This document shows positions 22,963 to 31,919 of a stretch of DNA of 39,032 bases, piece after piece. The notes under the pieces are model-generated. The model saw only the letters and a program-made list of their open reading frames with translations, had not been told where the DNA came from and did no database searches. This DNA comes from Cytophagales bacterium (GTDB taxonomy: Bacteria; Bacteroidota; Bacteroidia; Cytophagales; Cyclobacteriaceae), in the NCBI GenBank assembly GCA_025358885.1, contig JANYHW010000217.1:1-39032 (forward strand), given 5' to 3'. Each line of letters opens with the position of its first letter. Positions within the stretch are counted from its first letter, which is position 1. Both the position numbers and the translations under genes were made by a program.

Positions 22963-25578
22963 TTAGGTATTTGGCTTCTTGAATTTTAACAGAATTTCCT
23001 GGAGGTGCCTCTTCTTTAGCTCCTCGCGATGAGATTGAGCGTAGCGGGTATGATACCGATGTGATTCAAGGAAGGTTTTTTGAATAAGATTCCATTCCCG
23101 ATCCGTCTCAATCAATCCACTGTCCCGCATTTCTCTCCCCAATCTTTCGCCTACCTGGTAAAAGTCCTCCCTTCCCAGGTAGTCCAGGTCGGCATCACAG
23201 AGAATTTTCTCCAAAAGCGTTTGTGGTGTTTGGGGAATCCGTGTTGCCAGGATCATCCCGCAAACAATATCAATCTGCCCTTTAACGAACCCGAATGCAG
23301 GAAGAATCTGGTTTGCCATCTCGCAACCTTTTTCTTCGTGGTGTTTGGGAGAAAAAATAAATCCCGAGTCATGAAACAACGCCGCAATCCGTAATAAATG
23401 GAGTTCTTCAATGCTCAGTTTTTCTGGACCGGCAATGGCCATCGCTGCCTGCAATACATCCTGGATATGCTCAAAGTTGTGATAATGGAGAGAGCCCGGC
23501 AATTCATCCTTGAGTTTACGGGTTATAAACTGTTCAGCCTCTTCATAGTTCGGAGAAACAGATGATTTGGGTAAGTGCTTTAATAAAGGATCGACGTTGC
23601 GCCATATCAGGTCCACGTCATTGCTGGCCACGGCTTTCTCCATCCAGGATAGAGCTGAAGTAGCATCTCCCAAGGCATTATATACATGAGCGATGTACAC
23701 GTTTATCCCCTTCTCGTGTTGCCTGCTTCTGGTGATGAGTTCTTCGACCAATAAGGTCGCTTTCTCGTTTTGCCTGAGCCCGATATGGCCGGCAGCCAAA
23801 TAGGCAACCATCGACGGTGGTCGAATGGAAGTCTGTTGAAGTGCATAAAGAACCGTGTTGACGGTTGACTGAAAGTCCCCCATGGTAAGAAACACGCGTG
23901 CGAGGTGATCGCGCTGACGCAGTGAATGCGGATACATTCTCAATCCTTCCTGAAAAGTGGAAACGGCCTCTTCATAACGCTGAAGCAGGTAGAGGGAGAT
24001 CCCCTGGTAATTAAATGCGGAAACACTTGTCGGATCAATTGCCTTTGCCCGCGCAATGTATTTTAGTGCTTCCTCTGAACGTCCCATCATGTTAAGGACG
24101 TAGCTGTATGTGTACAACACTTCCGCATTGTTTGGTCCCACGTCCATGGCTTTTTGAAGCCATTGCTCGGCCGCAGCAAAGTCTTTTGAAATAAAAAACT
24201 CCACGTATCCCTTTGTGAGATAGTCGTTGTCACTGGCGCCGCGCTTCAGGGCCTCCGGGAGATAGACGTTGATCTTTTCCAGACTTTCCGCGGGAGAAAG
24301 ATCACCATTCCAGGACATCAGTGCCGAATAGGTGCTGGCCAGGAAGGAGTATGCCTGGGTGAAGTCCGGATCCATGTCCAGTGCCTGTATGAAATATTGT
24401 TCAGCCGTTCGGTATCCCGCCAGGTTCCATTGATGAAACGCGTGTCTCCCCTTCAGGTATAAGTCGTAGGCAGCAATATTCTTCGTAGGAATTTCATTCA
24501 GTTTGGTTTTTTCATTTGGAAGAATTGCAGCATTAAGTTCTTTAGCCACCGTTTCAGCCACTGTATTTTGAATGGCAAAAATGTCTTCCAGACTTTCCAC
24601 AAAGACTTTCCCCCATACATGCTGGTCAAGGGCCGCATCAATCAATTGGACGTGAATCCTGACTTTGCTCCCATGTGATTGTGCACTTCCCTCCAGCAGA
24701 TATTTTACCCCCAATTCTTCCGCGATTTCCGCCGCTGATTTTGTGGTCTTTTCAAACCGCATCACGGAAGTACGTGAGATCACACGCAAATGACGAAGAC
24801 TGGCGAGTTGAATCAGGATGTTTTCCATAATCCCATCGGCAAAATAGGTCTGGGATGAATCTTGTGTTAAACTGACAAAGGGAAGTACGGCGATGGAATT
24901 GTTTATCACCGCTGGTTTCACATCGGGACTTTTCTTCGTCGTCTCCGGTTCATTCAGACGAGGGGCTTCAAATGTCTTGTCCTTGTACTTGATTCCAAAA
25001 ATTATTTCTTTAACGGCATTCGCAACCTTGTTGATTTGGTCGCGGTAAAAAGTTTTGTTAATATTCTTTTCGGGATTATCGCCGGGTGACAGGGGCCGGT
25101 TAACCCCCGGTGATCTGTAAATAAATTCTATCGACCGGATAGCGCTCGCCAATTCAGTCTCCAGGATTGCTTTGTCTTCTGCATCGAGATCATGGATCCT
25201 TACTGGCAAAATACGGCTTGCCACATTTCCGTTTGCAAGTTTGATATCCCTGCCCAGCCCATCTGCTTGTGACATTTTGTTGAAGACACTGAACTCGTGC
25301 TGCCAGGCAAAACTTCGTGTGTCACAATAGGTTTGTGAAATGACTGGAATGAGAATGAGGGACTTCAGTTTGACCTCCAGGCTCTTGTCTACATTGTGGG
25401 TTTCCAGAAGACCGTCGTAGGGATTGGTGTCAAAGTACACCGAGACAGGTTCCTTAATGGTGGCGCCCAATTCCTCCTGGAGACTTCGAACAAATTCGGA
25501 TACCCAACCTGAGCGGTTATCGTTGTGCCGATAACTAATGAAGATGTCATACTCAAATCCGGATACAAGGGAGGCCAT
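22963..25578 (-). CDS. TIR - TolB-like - TPR - HD fusion protein
   Basis: The 871-residue protein has four parts. Residues 8-155 form a TIR domain (YDIFISYRHND) with a W-x-x-E motif (Trp92-Glu95 in SFAWQHEF) placed where TIR NADases have their catalytic Glu. Residues about 228-350 form the TolB-like/FlgO-like domain often fused to cyclases (IAVLPFVSL, YFADGIMENILIQL, LLEGSAQ). Residues about 365-655 are TPR repeats. Residues about 690-800 form an HD phosphohydrolase domain: His700 and His704 (YHNFEH), His736-Asp737 (LFHDSGF), His746/His747 and Asp795/Asp797 (CDADLDYLG), so the metal site looks complete. No signal peptide is seen. It lies 55 bases downstream of the regulator gene on the same strand and converges with the cyclase. 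Its function is unknown; nucleotide signalling or defence are possibilities. Confidence 0.88.
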   Translation of the reverse strand: MASLVSGFEYDIFISYRHNDNRSGWVSEFVRSLQEELGATIKEPVSVYFDTNPYDGLLETHNVDKSLEVKLKSLILIPVISQTYCDTRSFAWQHEFSVFNKMSQADGLGRDIKLANGNVASRILPVRIHDLDAEDKAILETELASAIRSIEFIYRSPGVNRPLSPGDNPEKNINKTFYRDQINKVANAVKEIIFGIKYKDKTFEAPRLNEPETTKKSPDVKPAVINNSIAVLPFVSLTQDSSQTYFADGIMENILIQLASLRHLRVISRTSVMRFEKTTKSAAEIAEELGVKYLLEGSAQSHGSKVRIHVQLIDAALDQHVWGKVFVESLEDIFAIQNTVAETVAKELNAAILPNEKTKLNEIPTKNIAAYDLYLKGRHAFHQWNLAGYRTAEQYFIQALDMDPDFTQAYSFLASTYSALMSWNGDLSPAESLEKINVYLPEALKRGASDNDYLTKGYVEFFISKDFAAAEQWLQKAMDVGPNNAEVLYTYSYVLNMMGRSEEALKYIARAKAIDPTSVSAFNYQGISLYLLQRYEEAVSTFQEGLRMYPHSLRQRDHLARVFLTMGDFQSTVNTVLYALQQTSIRPPSMVAYLAAGHIGLRQNEKATLLVEELITRSRQHEKGINVYIAHVYNALGDATSALSWMEKAVASNDVDLIWRNVDPLLKHLPKSSVSPNYEEAEQFITRKLKDELPGSLHYHNFEHIQDVLQAAMAIAGPEKLSIEELHLLRIAALFHDSGFIFSPKHHEEKGCEMANQILPAFGFVKGQIDIVCGMILATRIPQTPQTLLEKILCDADLDYLGREDFYQVGERLGREMRDSGLIETDREWNLIQKTFLESHRYHTRYAQSHREELKKRHLQEILLKFKKPNT

Positions 25579-25633
25579 TATCCAAAGATAATGAGTTATT
25601 TCTTCCAGCCTTGTTTGTGTGAAATGATCGGAT

Positions 25634-26311
25634 TTACTTCAGCTCCAGTTTGAATCCTACGCCGTGATAGTTTACTATTTCCACGGTGGGGTCCTCTTTG
25701 AGGTACTTCCGCAATTTTGAAATAAAGACATCCAGGCTGCGGCCTAGGAAATAGTCATCATCCCCCCAAACCGTTTTCAAAATTTCTTCCCGCTTCATCA
25801 CGCGGTCTTTATGGACACAAAGCAACTTGAGTACGTCGGCTTCCTTTTGGGTAAGGATTTTGGAACCACCCATGTGAATCAGGGTGAGGTTCGAAAAATC
25901 AAATGAATACAGGCCAAGTGAAAATATTTCTCCGGGTACATGGCCGGTTGACCGTTTGAGAAAGACCTCCATTCTCAAGCATAACTCCTCCATGCTGAAT
26001 GGTTTTACTATATAGTCATCGCCCCCTGCAGTGAAACCTGAAACCTTATCTTCGAGCATGGACTTCGCCGTAACAAAGAGAATGGGGACATCTTTGTTCT
26101 TTTCCCGTATTCCACGGGCAAGGGAGAAGCCATCCTTCTTTGGCATCATTACATCCAATATGCACAGATCGAATGGTGCATGTAGAAAGGTGTTGAGGCC
26201 TTCTTCGCCATCTTTGCACAGCGTCACCTGATAACCTTTGGTGACCAGGTTATCCTTGATCACGAACCCGAGTCCGGGATCATCTTCGACGAGGAGGATT
26301 TTCGCGTTCAT
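25634..26311 (-). CDS. OmpR-family response regulator
   Basis: The protein is 225 residues from ATG 26311 (MNAKILLVEDD). A TTG at 26326 would add five residues, but the ATG gives the normal family start. The receiver domain has Asp53 (CILDVMMPKKDG), Thr81 (FVTAKS) and Lys103 (VKPFS). The C-terminal winged-helix DNA-binding domain (about 125-223) shows LTQKEADVLKLL, VMKREEILKTVWG, RSLDVFISKLRKYL and VNYHGVGFKLE. It is the partner of the kinase just upstream (22 bases between the kinase stop and this ATG). It most likely acts as a transcription factor. Confidence 0.95.
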   Translation of the reverse strand: MNAKILLVEDDPGLGFVIKDNLVTKGYQVTLCKDGEEGLNTFLHAPFDLCILDVMMPKKDGFSLARGIREKNKDVPILFVTAKSMLEDKVSGFTAGGDDYIVKPFSMEELCLRMEVFLKRSTGHVPGEIFSLGLYSFDFSNLTLIHMGGSKILTQKEADVLKLLCVHKDRVMKREEILKTVWGDDDYFLGRSLDVFISKLRKYLKEDPTVEIVNYHGVGFKLELK

Positions 26312-26333
26312 GAGATGGATTGGCAAAGAAGCA

Positions 26334-27599
26334 CTAGTGCATTAACGGAAGTGCAAGGATAAAGGTACTTCCTTTTCCGGGTGTACTTTCCACGGTTACT
26401 TTTCCATCGTGTTTTTCCATGATCAGCTTCACATAGTTAAGCCCCAGGCCGAATCCCTTTACATCATGGACATTTCCCGTTGGCACGCGATAAAACTTAT
26501 GGAAGACTTTCCTTTGCTCCTCGGGAGGGATTCCGATTCCATTGTCTGAAACGGAAATGTGCAAATGTTGATCCAGGACTTTCGTCGTGATGGTAATCTC
26601 CGGTTTGGATTGATTGTATTTAAGAGCGTTGTCCAACAGGTTGTACAGTACATTGGTGAAATGAAGTTTATCGATTTCAGCAAATACTTGTCCTGGGTTC
26701 AATGAAAGGTGCACTGTTCCTTGTTTTGATTCAATAAATACCGAATTATTCTGAAGGACTTCGTGAATCAGTTCGTGGATATCTGTTTTTTCTTTTTTTA
26801 GCCCGAGGTCTTCCTTGTCGAGTTGGGCCATCTGAAGGACACGGTCAACTTGCTGCTTCAGCCTTTGGTTCTCACTCTCAATGATGGTGGCGTAGTTCAG
26901 CAGTCGTTCAGGTGAATGCACAATGGCGGGATCTTTCAATACGTGTGAAGAAATAGCAATTGTGGAAATCGGCGTCTTGAACTCATGGGTCATGTTATTG
27001 ATGAAATCCTTTTGAACCTCCGAGAGACGCCGTTGTTTCAATATGACGAACAGGGTGTACACAAAAAAGAAAATGACCACCAGCATTACCGCGGAGGAAA
27101 ATCCCCAAATACCCATCTGGCTCAGGATGTTCGCCTCGAGGTAGGGGAATTGCACGGCAAAATAGTAACCATCATTGTTGAGTTTGGGTGTTTCCGGAAA
27201 ATTTGAAGTTAGCTTAGCCTTCTTCGGCGAGATATAATTCCCGCCCACCATGCACTTCTCCATGCAATTATAGATTCCATATTCAAAGTCGTTAATGTTG
27301 CGTTTCTCGAACTCCGTGACCAGGAGAAACTCGAGAACACTGGCATCAATGGGTCCATTCACCAGCACAACAAAGTAGTTTGTGGATACCTGCGTGATGA
27401 TGTTGGCCGTTGGAACGGAGGCCTTGTTGATTTCGAAAATCTTTTGGGCCACATTATTGAGTGAGGTGGTCACATCCCGGTTGAACTGATTTTCACGAAG
27501 ATCAAACGCCTTCCGCACCCAGTAGATCTGGGTAAAAGTGACTCCTGCGATACTGATGGCCGCAAGAATAATGACTATCCGGAGGGTGGTCCTGCTCAC
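26334..27599 (-). CDS. Membrane sensor histidine kinase, partner of the OmpR-type regulator
   Basis: I choose GTG 27599 as start, giving 421 residues that begin SRTTLRIVIILAAISIAG; a TTG at 27632 would add eleven residues. The GTG is favoured because a TACCTTTG -7 box lies at 27611-27604, inside the longer version, and the shorter start is typical of these kinases. Two membrane segments (about 7-27 and 163-187) flank a periplasmic sensor with a CMEKC cysteine pair. HisKA has the acceptor His205 in NMTHEFKTPI. HATPase motifs are NLLDNALKY, DNGIGIP, FHKFYR and GFGLGL. It is of the PhoR/BaeS type. The signal is unknown. Confidence 0.93.
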   Translation of the reverse strand: MSRTTLRIVIILAAISIAGVTFTQIYWVRKAFDLRENQFNRDVTTSLNNVAQKIFEINKASVPTANIITQVSTNYFVVLVNGPIDASVLEFLLVTEFEKRNINDFEYGIYNCMEKCMVGGNYISPKKAKLTSNFPETPKLNNDGYYFAVQFPYLEANILSQMGIWGFSSAVMLVVIFFFVYTLFVILKQRRLSEVQKDFINNMTHEFKTPISTIAISSHVLKDPAIVHSPERLLNYATIIESENQRLKQQVDRVLQMAQLDKEDLGLKKEKTDIHELIHEVLQNNSVFIESKQGTVHLSLNPGQVFAEIDKLHFTNVLYNLLDNALKYNQSKPEITITTKVLDQHLHISVSDNGIGIPPEEQRKVFHKFYRVPTGNVHDVKGFGLGLNYVKLIMEKHDGKVTVESTPGKGSTFILALPLMH

Positions 27600-27603
27600 C
27601 TTA

Positions 27604-27611
27604 CAAAGGTA
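27604..27611 (-). promoter_or_regulatory. Candidate -7 box for the kinase-regulator operon
   Basis: TACCTTTG on the minus strand, a perfect TAnnTTTG, four bases before the GTG at 27599. It would give a very short leader. No good -33 match was found. Confidence 0.3.
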
Positions 27612-27701
27612 ATTCGAATGAATGGCTGCCAATCAAGTTTAACAAGTTGTTAACAAGGATTATGACTTTATTAACAGCCCGGCGTGGATTTTGATGCGAT
27701 G

Positions 27702-27733
27702 TTTGTATCGTTGGCCCGAACGAAGTAATTTTA
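27702..27733 (+). promoter_or_regulatory. Promoter of the DUF1573 gene
   Basis: TTTG at 27702-27705, a 20-base spacer, then TAATTTTA at 27726-27733 (seven of eight to TAnnTTTG), 19 bases before the ATG at 27753. The region is divergent with the kinase operon. Confidence 0.4.
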
Positions 27734-27752
27734 CCCCTAAATCATAACAGAC

Positions 27753-28163
27753 ATGAAAAAATTAGTCTTTTTTGCTGCACTTGTCCTGGTGGCGTATGGC
27801 GCCCATAGCCAGACAACGACTCCCCCAAAAACCGATGTGGCCGTTGCCTTAGTTGACAATCAGAACTTTGATTTTGGAAAAATCAAGTTGAATGTACCAG
27901 CCACACACAAATTTGTATTTACGAACAAGGGGAAAGTTCCCATGGTAATTACCAATGCTCAACCTTCATGCGGATGCACTACGCCAGACTGGACCAAGGA
28001 TCCTATTCCTCCCGGGGGCCAGGGTTTTGTTCAGGCTACATACAATGCGGCCAGCGTAGGTGCCTTTGACAAAAAAGTTACTGTTACAGCCAATGTAGAA
28101 TCGGGTGTGATCATGCTCTCCATAAGGGGTGAAGTATTGGCAGATCCCGTTAAGAGCAACTAA
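27753..28163 (+). CDS. DUF1573 exported protein
   Basis: The 136-residue protein has a signal peptide (MKKLVFFAALVLVAYGAHSQ) and then one DUF1573 domain, an immunoglobulin-like fold common in Bacteroidota. Typical motifs are FDFGKIKLNVPATHKFVFTN, the SCGCTTPDW cysteine motif and IPPGGQGFVQATYN. Such proteins are periplasmic or cell-surface; their role is not established. It stands alone, is divergent from the kinase operon and is followed by a strong terminator. Confidence 0.9.
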   Translation: MKKLVFFAALVLVAYGAHSQTTTPPKTDVAVALVDNQNFDFGKIKLNVPATHKFVFTNKGKVPMVITNAQPSCGCTTPDWTKDPIPPGGQGFVQATYNAASVGAFDKKVTVTANVESGVIMLSIRGEVLADPVKSN

Positions 28164-28183
28164 TCAACAGCGTTTTAAAATTC

Positions 28184-28213
28184 AAAAAAGTCAGACGAGA
28201 GTCTGACTTTTTT
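28184..28213 (+). terminator. Rho-independent terminator
   Basis: A stem AAAAAAGTCAGAC / GTCTGACTTTTTT with a GAGA loop (28197-28200) ends in a T run. The stem is symmetrical, so it can also serve the convergent DUF1080 gene on the minus strand. Confidence 0.9.
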
Positions 28214-28238
28214 ATTTTCATGAGTAGGCAGGACTCTT

Positions 28239-29045
28239 TTACAGCTCGCGTATCCAGATATTTCTGAACCTTATCAGATCGCCGTGGTCCTGAAGACGAA
28301 TGGGCATTTTATCCGGATGTACCATGTACCTGGGCGCATTAATAAATGCACTGACACCTTTCAGGGCAATGTTATTTTGAATTAACACGCCATTGTGAAA
28401 CACGGTGACGCGGGCGGGTGAAACGACTGTGCTGTTGGAATCAAATACGGGTGCTGAGAAGGCAACGTCATACATCTGCCACTCACCCGGTGGTCGGCTG
28501 GCATTAGCCAGTGGAATCAGTTGCTTGTAAATGCTGCCGGCCTGTCCGTTCGAATAGGTTGGGTTCTCATATGAATTCAGGACTTGCAATTCATACAGAC
28601 CCATGAGGAATACTCCACTGTTGCTGTATCCCTGACCCTGTTTGCCTTCTGCCTTGGGTGCAAGCCATTCTATGTGGAACTGGAAGTTGTTGAATTTTCT
28701 TTTTGTCTCAATGGCTCCATTGCCCGGTTTTACGACCAGTTCATTGTCTTTTAGTGTCCACCCTGCTTCGGCGTGTTTGAAGTTCGGGTCCCATTGTTTA
28801 AGCATCTTCTCCACATCATCGGCTGTTCCCGGCTCGCCCTTGAACTGAGGGTTCTGCCACTCATCAAGGTTCTTTCCATCAAACAAGACAATGGCATCTG
28901 AAGGCGCCTCTGAAGAAATTTTTGCCGGGGTAACGACTTTTGGTTTTGGATCCCAAACTTCCGTCAGCTTCGGATCTTTCGCGGGGTCCTGTGCAAAGGC
29001 ACTTATCGACAACAGGCAACATGTATATAGGGTTAAGGATCTCAT
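28239..29045 (-). CDS. DUF1080 protein (3-keto-disaccharide hydrolase family), exported
   Basis: I choose ATG 29045, giving 268 residues with a clear signal peptide (MRSLTLYTCCLLSISAFAQ). A longer reading to 29120 would overlap the upstream cupin gene and put 25 residues before the signal peptide. The domain shows SDAIVLFDGKNLDEWQN, WTLKDNELVVKPGNGAIETK, FHIEWLAP, SGVFLMGLYELQVLNSYENPT and the end IRLQDHGDLIRFRNIWIREL, all standard for this jelly-roll, lectin-like family. Some members cleave 3-keto-glycosides. It lies 71 bases downstream of the cupin gene on the same strand. Confidence 0.92.
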   Translation of the reverse strand: MRSLTLYTCCLLSISAFAQDPAKDPKLTEVWDPKPKVVTPAKISSEAPSDAIVLFDGKNLDEWQNPQFKGEPGTADDVEKMLKQWDPNFKHAEAGWTLKDNELVVKPGNGAIETKRKFNNFQFHIEWLAPKAEGKQGQGYSNSGVFLMGLYELQVLNSYENPTYSNGQAGSIYKQLIPLANASRPPGEWQMYDVAFSAPVFDSNSTVVSPARVTVFHNGVLIQNNIALKGVSAFINAPRYMVHPDKMPIRLQDHGDLIRFRNIWIREL

Positions 29046-29116
29046 GATTGAAAAATGTTTTAGTGAAATTAAGAATATTGAAGAGGAGTGGAATGCAAAA
29101 TTCGTTGAGCGGCAAA

Positions 29117-29665
29117 TCAAAACTTCACATATTTCTCCAGGAGTTCCTTATCCAGTCCGTTGGCCCTTGCCTTCTTAGCCTGACGCCTGAGGATAAATTC
29201 AAATAGGCTCATCCATCCCGGCAGGTTGCTTTCGCTGATGTCGAATAGCCAGGCTAACGCAAGACGGTTGTTTGGAAATCCCTTGCTGTTGGTTTGACCG
29301 TCTCTGGCAAGACCATACCCGATTTGCAGGGATTGCTCAAAGCCACGGCTGGCGGGCTGTAGCTCCACACGGAATTTACAGACACGGTCAGATGTGTTGA
29401 AGAACCGGTGGTTGATCATCGGTTCTGCGGTAATTGTTTGGCCTGGAAGAAGGATGTAAATGGTTTTGCCTGCCTGCACTTTTAACTCCCCGTCGAGGCA
29501 ATCAAATTTTTCTGAATAGGTTTTGTGGTAATGCAGACCAACACCGCCCTTTGGAGCAAGCTCAACGTCAACCAAAGTTTGTTTGCCCTGTGTTTCCTCT
29601 GACGTTTTCAGAAAAGTGACATAGTCCTTTTGAACCGGGTTGTAAATGCGCCTGGGATTTTCCAT
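29117..29665 (-). CDS. Cupin-domain protein
   Basis: The 182-residue protein has one cupin barrel. Motif 1 is GGVGLHYHKTYSEKFDCLDGELKV, with His-x-His and a Glu in metal-ligand positions; motif 2 is weaker (ITAEPMINHRFFNTSD, with one His). There is no signal peptide. The C-terminal third (about residues 125-182) is helical and basic. The substrate is unknown. It may be co-transcribed with the DUF1080 gene. The 105 bases upstream hold a CACAAAG-rich stretch but no gene. Confidence 0.8.
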   Translation of the reverse strand: MENPRRIYNPVQKDYVTFLKTSEETQGKQTLVDVELAPKGGVGLHYHKTYSEKFDCLDGELKVQAGKTIYILLPGQTITAEPMINHRFFNTSDRVCKFRVELQPASRGFEQSLQIGYGLARDGQTNSKGFPNNRLALAWLFDISESNLPGWMSLFEFILRRQAKKARANGLDKELLEKYVKF

Positions 29666-29721
29666 GACTGCTGCTCAGGTTTGGTTGGTATTTTCAGATA
29701 TTCTAAGCCGAAAGGACGGTC

Positions 29722-29757
29722 ACGAAGTTCACAAAGAATCCACAAAGATCACAATGA
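29722..29757. repeat. Short CACAAAG-type repeat tract
   Basis: CACGAAG, CACAAAG, CACAAAG and CACAATG occur in near-tandem with 8-11 base spacing in the gap before the cupin gene. Function unknown; it may be a small dispersed intergenic repeat. Confidence 0.35.
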
Positions 29758-29770
29758 ACCGGAGTGAATT

Positions 29771-30562
29771 CTATTCTTGTTGATATCTATCAATAATATG
29801 CTGACTAATGAGTTTATATATCTCAGCTATTGCTTCATCATCTTGCAGAAATTCAAGGTGTCTGTCCAGCACTTCCATATCACCTCGCATGGCAGGGCCG
29901 GTTTGAGCATTTTCAGGTCCGATGGTTAGGCCCTTGGCAATCGTTTCGCTGATCAGCGGCTTTAGCAAATCAAAACTCAAACTGTTTTTTTGAAGTACCT
30001 CTTTGGATAAGGTGAGCATGTGGTTTACAAAATTCGATGCGAACACCGCCCCAATATGCAGTGCTTTGCGCTCTTCTGATCCAATCTTCCGGACGTGATG
30101 ACTGATTGCCCTGGCGAGTGTCATTATTATTTTTTCTGTTTCGGGATGAGTGCTTTCCAGGAAGATCGGTACGGTCTTGAAATCAATTCGCTTGTCTTTG
30201 CTGAATGTTTGCAGAGGATAAAATGATCCGATGGAATCGATCGCAGCAAATTGCAATATGCTGAGCGGTTGGCTCCCTGAAGTGTGGATCAGAAATGCCT
30301 CATCGGGAAGAATGATTTCGGTTGCTACTTCCTCTATGGCATCGTCGCTCACGGCGATGATAAAAACGGTGGACGTACTGGTAGAAAAATCCAGTGTGGC
30401 CTTGACTTCTGCCTGATATAACCTTTCTGTCAGGGCTTCGGCATGCTTTGGATTTCGACTATAGACCTCCTTTATAGCAAATCCGGCATTGTCCAGTGCC
30501 GGCGCGAGGTGCCAGGCGAGATTACCGGAGCCGATGATGGAAACGCTGAGTTGATCTGGCAC
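29771..30562 (-). CDS. Rossmann-fold / DUF2520 protein
   Basis: The 263-residue protein starts at GTG 30562. The N-terminal NAD(P)-binding Rossmann domain has the fingerprint VSIIGSGNLAWHLAPAL; the C-terminal DUF2520 helical domain has ERKALHIGAVFASNFVNHMLTLS and ENAQTGPAMRGDMEVLDRHLEFL. It is related to 6-phosphogluconate dehydrogenase-like and ProC-like oxidoreductases, and homologues are widespread in Bacteroidota with no proven reaction. The 169 bases between it and the cysteine desulfurase show no feature. Confidence 0.88.
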   Translation of the reverse strand: MPDQLSVSIIGSGNLAWHLAPALDNAGFAIKEVYSRNPKHAEALTERLYQAEVKATLDFSTSTSTVFIIAVSDDAIEEVATEIILPDEAFLIHTSGSQPLSILQFAAIDSIGSFYPLQTFSKDKRIDFKTVPIFLESTHPETEKIIMTLARAISHHVRKIGSEERKALHIGAVFASNFVNHMLTLSKEVLQKNSLSFDLLKPLISETIAKGLTIGPENAQTGPAMRGDMEVLDRHLEFLQDDEAIAEIYKLISQHIIDRYQQE

Positions 30563-30731
30563 AATGGAAAAATAATGAATTTATGATGAAAGTCAGTTGA
30601 GGACACTTGGGGTATGATTGCCTTTCTCATTGGGCGGATGAGATCATTAGAATTGCGCACCACCACCCTCCTGGAGATGCAGGAAAAAGGAGATCATTCA
30701 AACGTTTTGGGAGTGAGATGCACCCGGTGCA

Positions 30732-31871
30732 CTAGGCATTTACACGGTAGAATTCGGAAAGTCTTTCAGACACAAAATCAATTTCTTCCGGGGTGTTGTA
30801 CTTGCTGAATGAGAACCTCACCGCACCTCTTTTAGATCCTGGGTACAAGGCCCCCAACACATGTGATCCCGTGGCGGCACCACTGCTGCAAGCGCTTCCA
30901 CCTGAAGCGGAGATGCCTTGCAGATCGAGATTAAATAACAACATTTCATTCTCCTCAGATTCAGGAAGACTCACGTTCAATACCGTGTAGAGGCTTCGTT
31001 CAAGTTGAGCAGAGTCGCCATTGAACGTAATCCCGGGAATATTCTGGGTCAGATTCCTGATCATCCTGGCTTTAAGGGAAATAATGGACGATTTGTGTTC
31101 GTCCATGTCGCGGTAGGCAATCTCCAGGGCTTTGGCCATTCCAATGATTCCATACACATTTTCGGTACCACCCCTCATGTTTCGTTCCTGGGAACCTCCG
31201 TGGATGAATTGCCCGATCTTTTTGTCTTTGCGGATATACATGAATCCAACACCCTTTGGTCCATGAAACTTGTGTGCTCCTGCCGTCATGCCGCAGACAT
31301 GCAGCTCCTTCATGTTATGGCGGTAGTGCCCCATCGTCTGCACGGTGTCCGAATGAAAGAAAGCTTTGTATTGTTCAGCCAGTTCACCCACACGCTGAAG
31401 ATCAAGAAGATTTCCTATTTCATTGTTGGCATGCATGAGCGATACCAGTGCATTGGGATATTGTTTGAGAAGACTTTCCAGATGGTTGGTTTTGACATGC
31501 CCCTTCTCATCAAGTTCGACGAAGTGCAATTGGACTATGCCCTGCTTCTCCAACACTTCCAAGGTGTGCGTTACAGCATGGTGCTCAATTGGGGTGGAGA
31601 TGGCATGCTTAATTCCATAAGTCTGAATACCACTAACGATAATGGTGTTATCCGCTTCAGTTCCTCCCGAAGTAAATATGATCTCACCCGGAGCGCATTG
31701 AAGAAGCTCGGCGATTTTTTTTCGCGAGGATTCTATGGCGGCACGCACTTTTCTTCCGTGCGCGTGTATAGAGGAGGGGTTTCCAAAATCTTCCAGCATA
31801 AAAGGCTTCATGGCTTCGAAGACTTCCGGATCAAGCGGGGTGGTGGCAGCGTTGTCGAGATAGACTTTCAT
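30732..31871 (-). CDS. Cysteine desulfurase (IscS/NifS family)
   Basis: The 379-residue PLP enzyme removes sulfur from cysteine and passes it on as persulfide for Fe-S clusters or tRNA thiolation. Seen are YLDNAATTPLDPEV, TSGGTEADN (residues 67-75), His99 (IEHHAV), Asp175 in FHSDTVQT, the Schiff-base Lys201 (AGAHKFHGPKGVGF) and the catalytic Cys328 in SGGSACSSGAATGSHVL. The short loop form around the Cys is like IscS/NifS and not SufS. No iscU or other cluster genes lie nearby, so its partner is elsewhere. It starts at ATG 31871, downstream of glmM on the same strand. Confidence 0.95.
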   Translation of the reverse strand: MKVYLDNAATTPLDPEVFEAMKPFMLEDFGNPSSIHAHGRKVRAAIESSRKKIAELLQCAPGEIIFTSGGTEADNTIIVSGIQTYGIKHAISTPIEHHAVTHTLEVLEKQGIVQLHFVELDEKGHVKTNHLESLLKQYPNALVSLMHANNEIGNLLDLQRVGELAEQYKAFFHSDTVQTMGHYRHNMKELHVCGMTAGAHKFHGPKGVGFMYIRKDKKIGQFIHGGSQERNMRGGTENVYGIIGMAKALEIAYRDMDEHKSSIISLKARMIRNLTQNIPGITFNGDSAQLERSLYTVLNVSLPESEENEMLLFNLDLQGISASGGSACSSGAATGSHVLGALYPGSKRGAVRFSFSKYNTPEEIDFVSERLSEFYRVNA

Positions 31872-31879
31872 CTGAGTAC

Positions 31880-31912
31880 AAATTACGAATTACGAATTGA
31901 AAATTGCGAATT
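31880..31912. repeat. AATTCGTA-type short direct repeats
   Basis: AATTACGA occurs twice, followed by degenerate copies (AATTGAAA, AATTGCGA), in the 48-base gap between glmM and the cysteine desulfurase. The complement resembles the tract at 34538-34557. Confidence 0.5.
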
Positions 31913-31919
31913 GACTGGT

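Noticed and set aside
28239-29120. Longer start of the DUF1080 gene at 29120
   Set aside because: It overlaps the cupin stop and puts 25 residues before a clear signal peptide.
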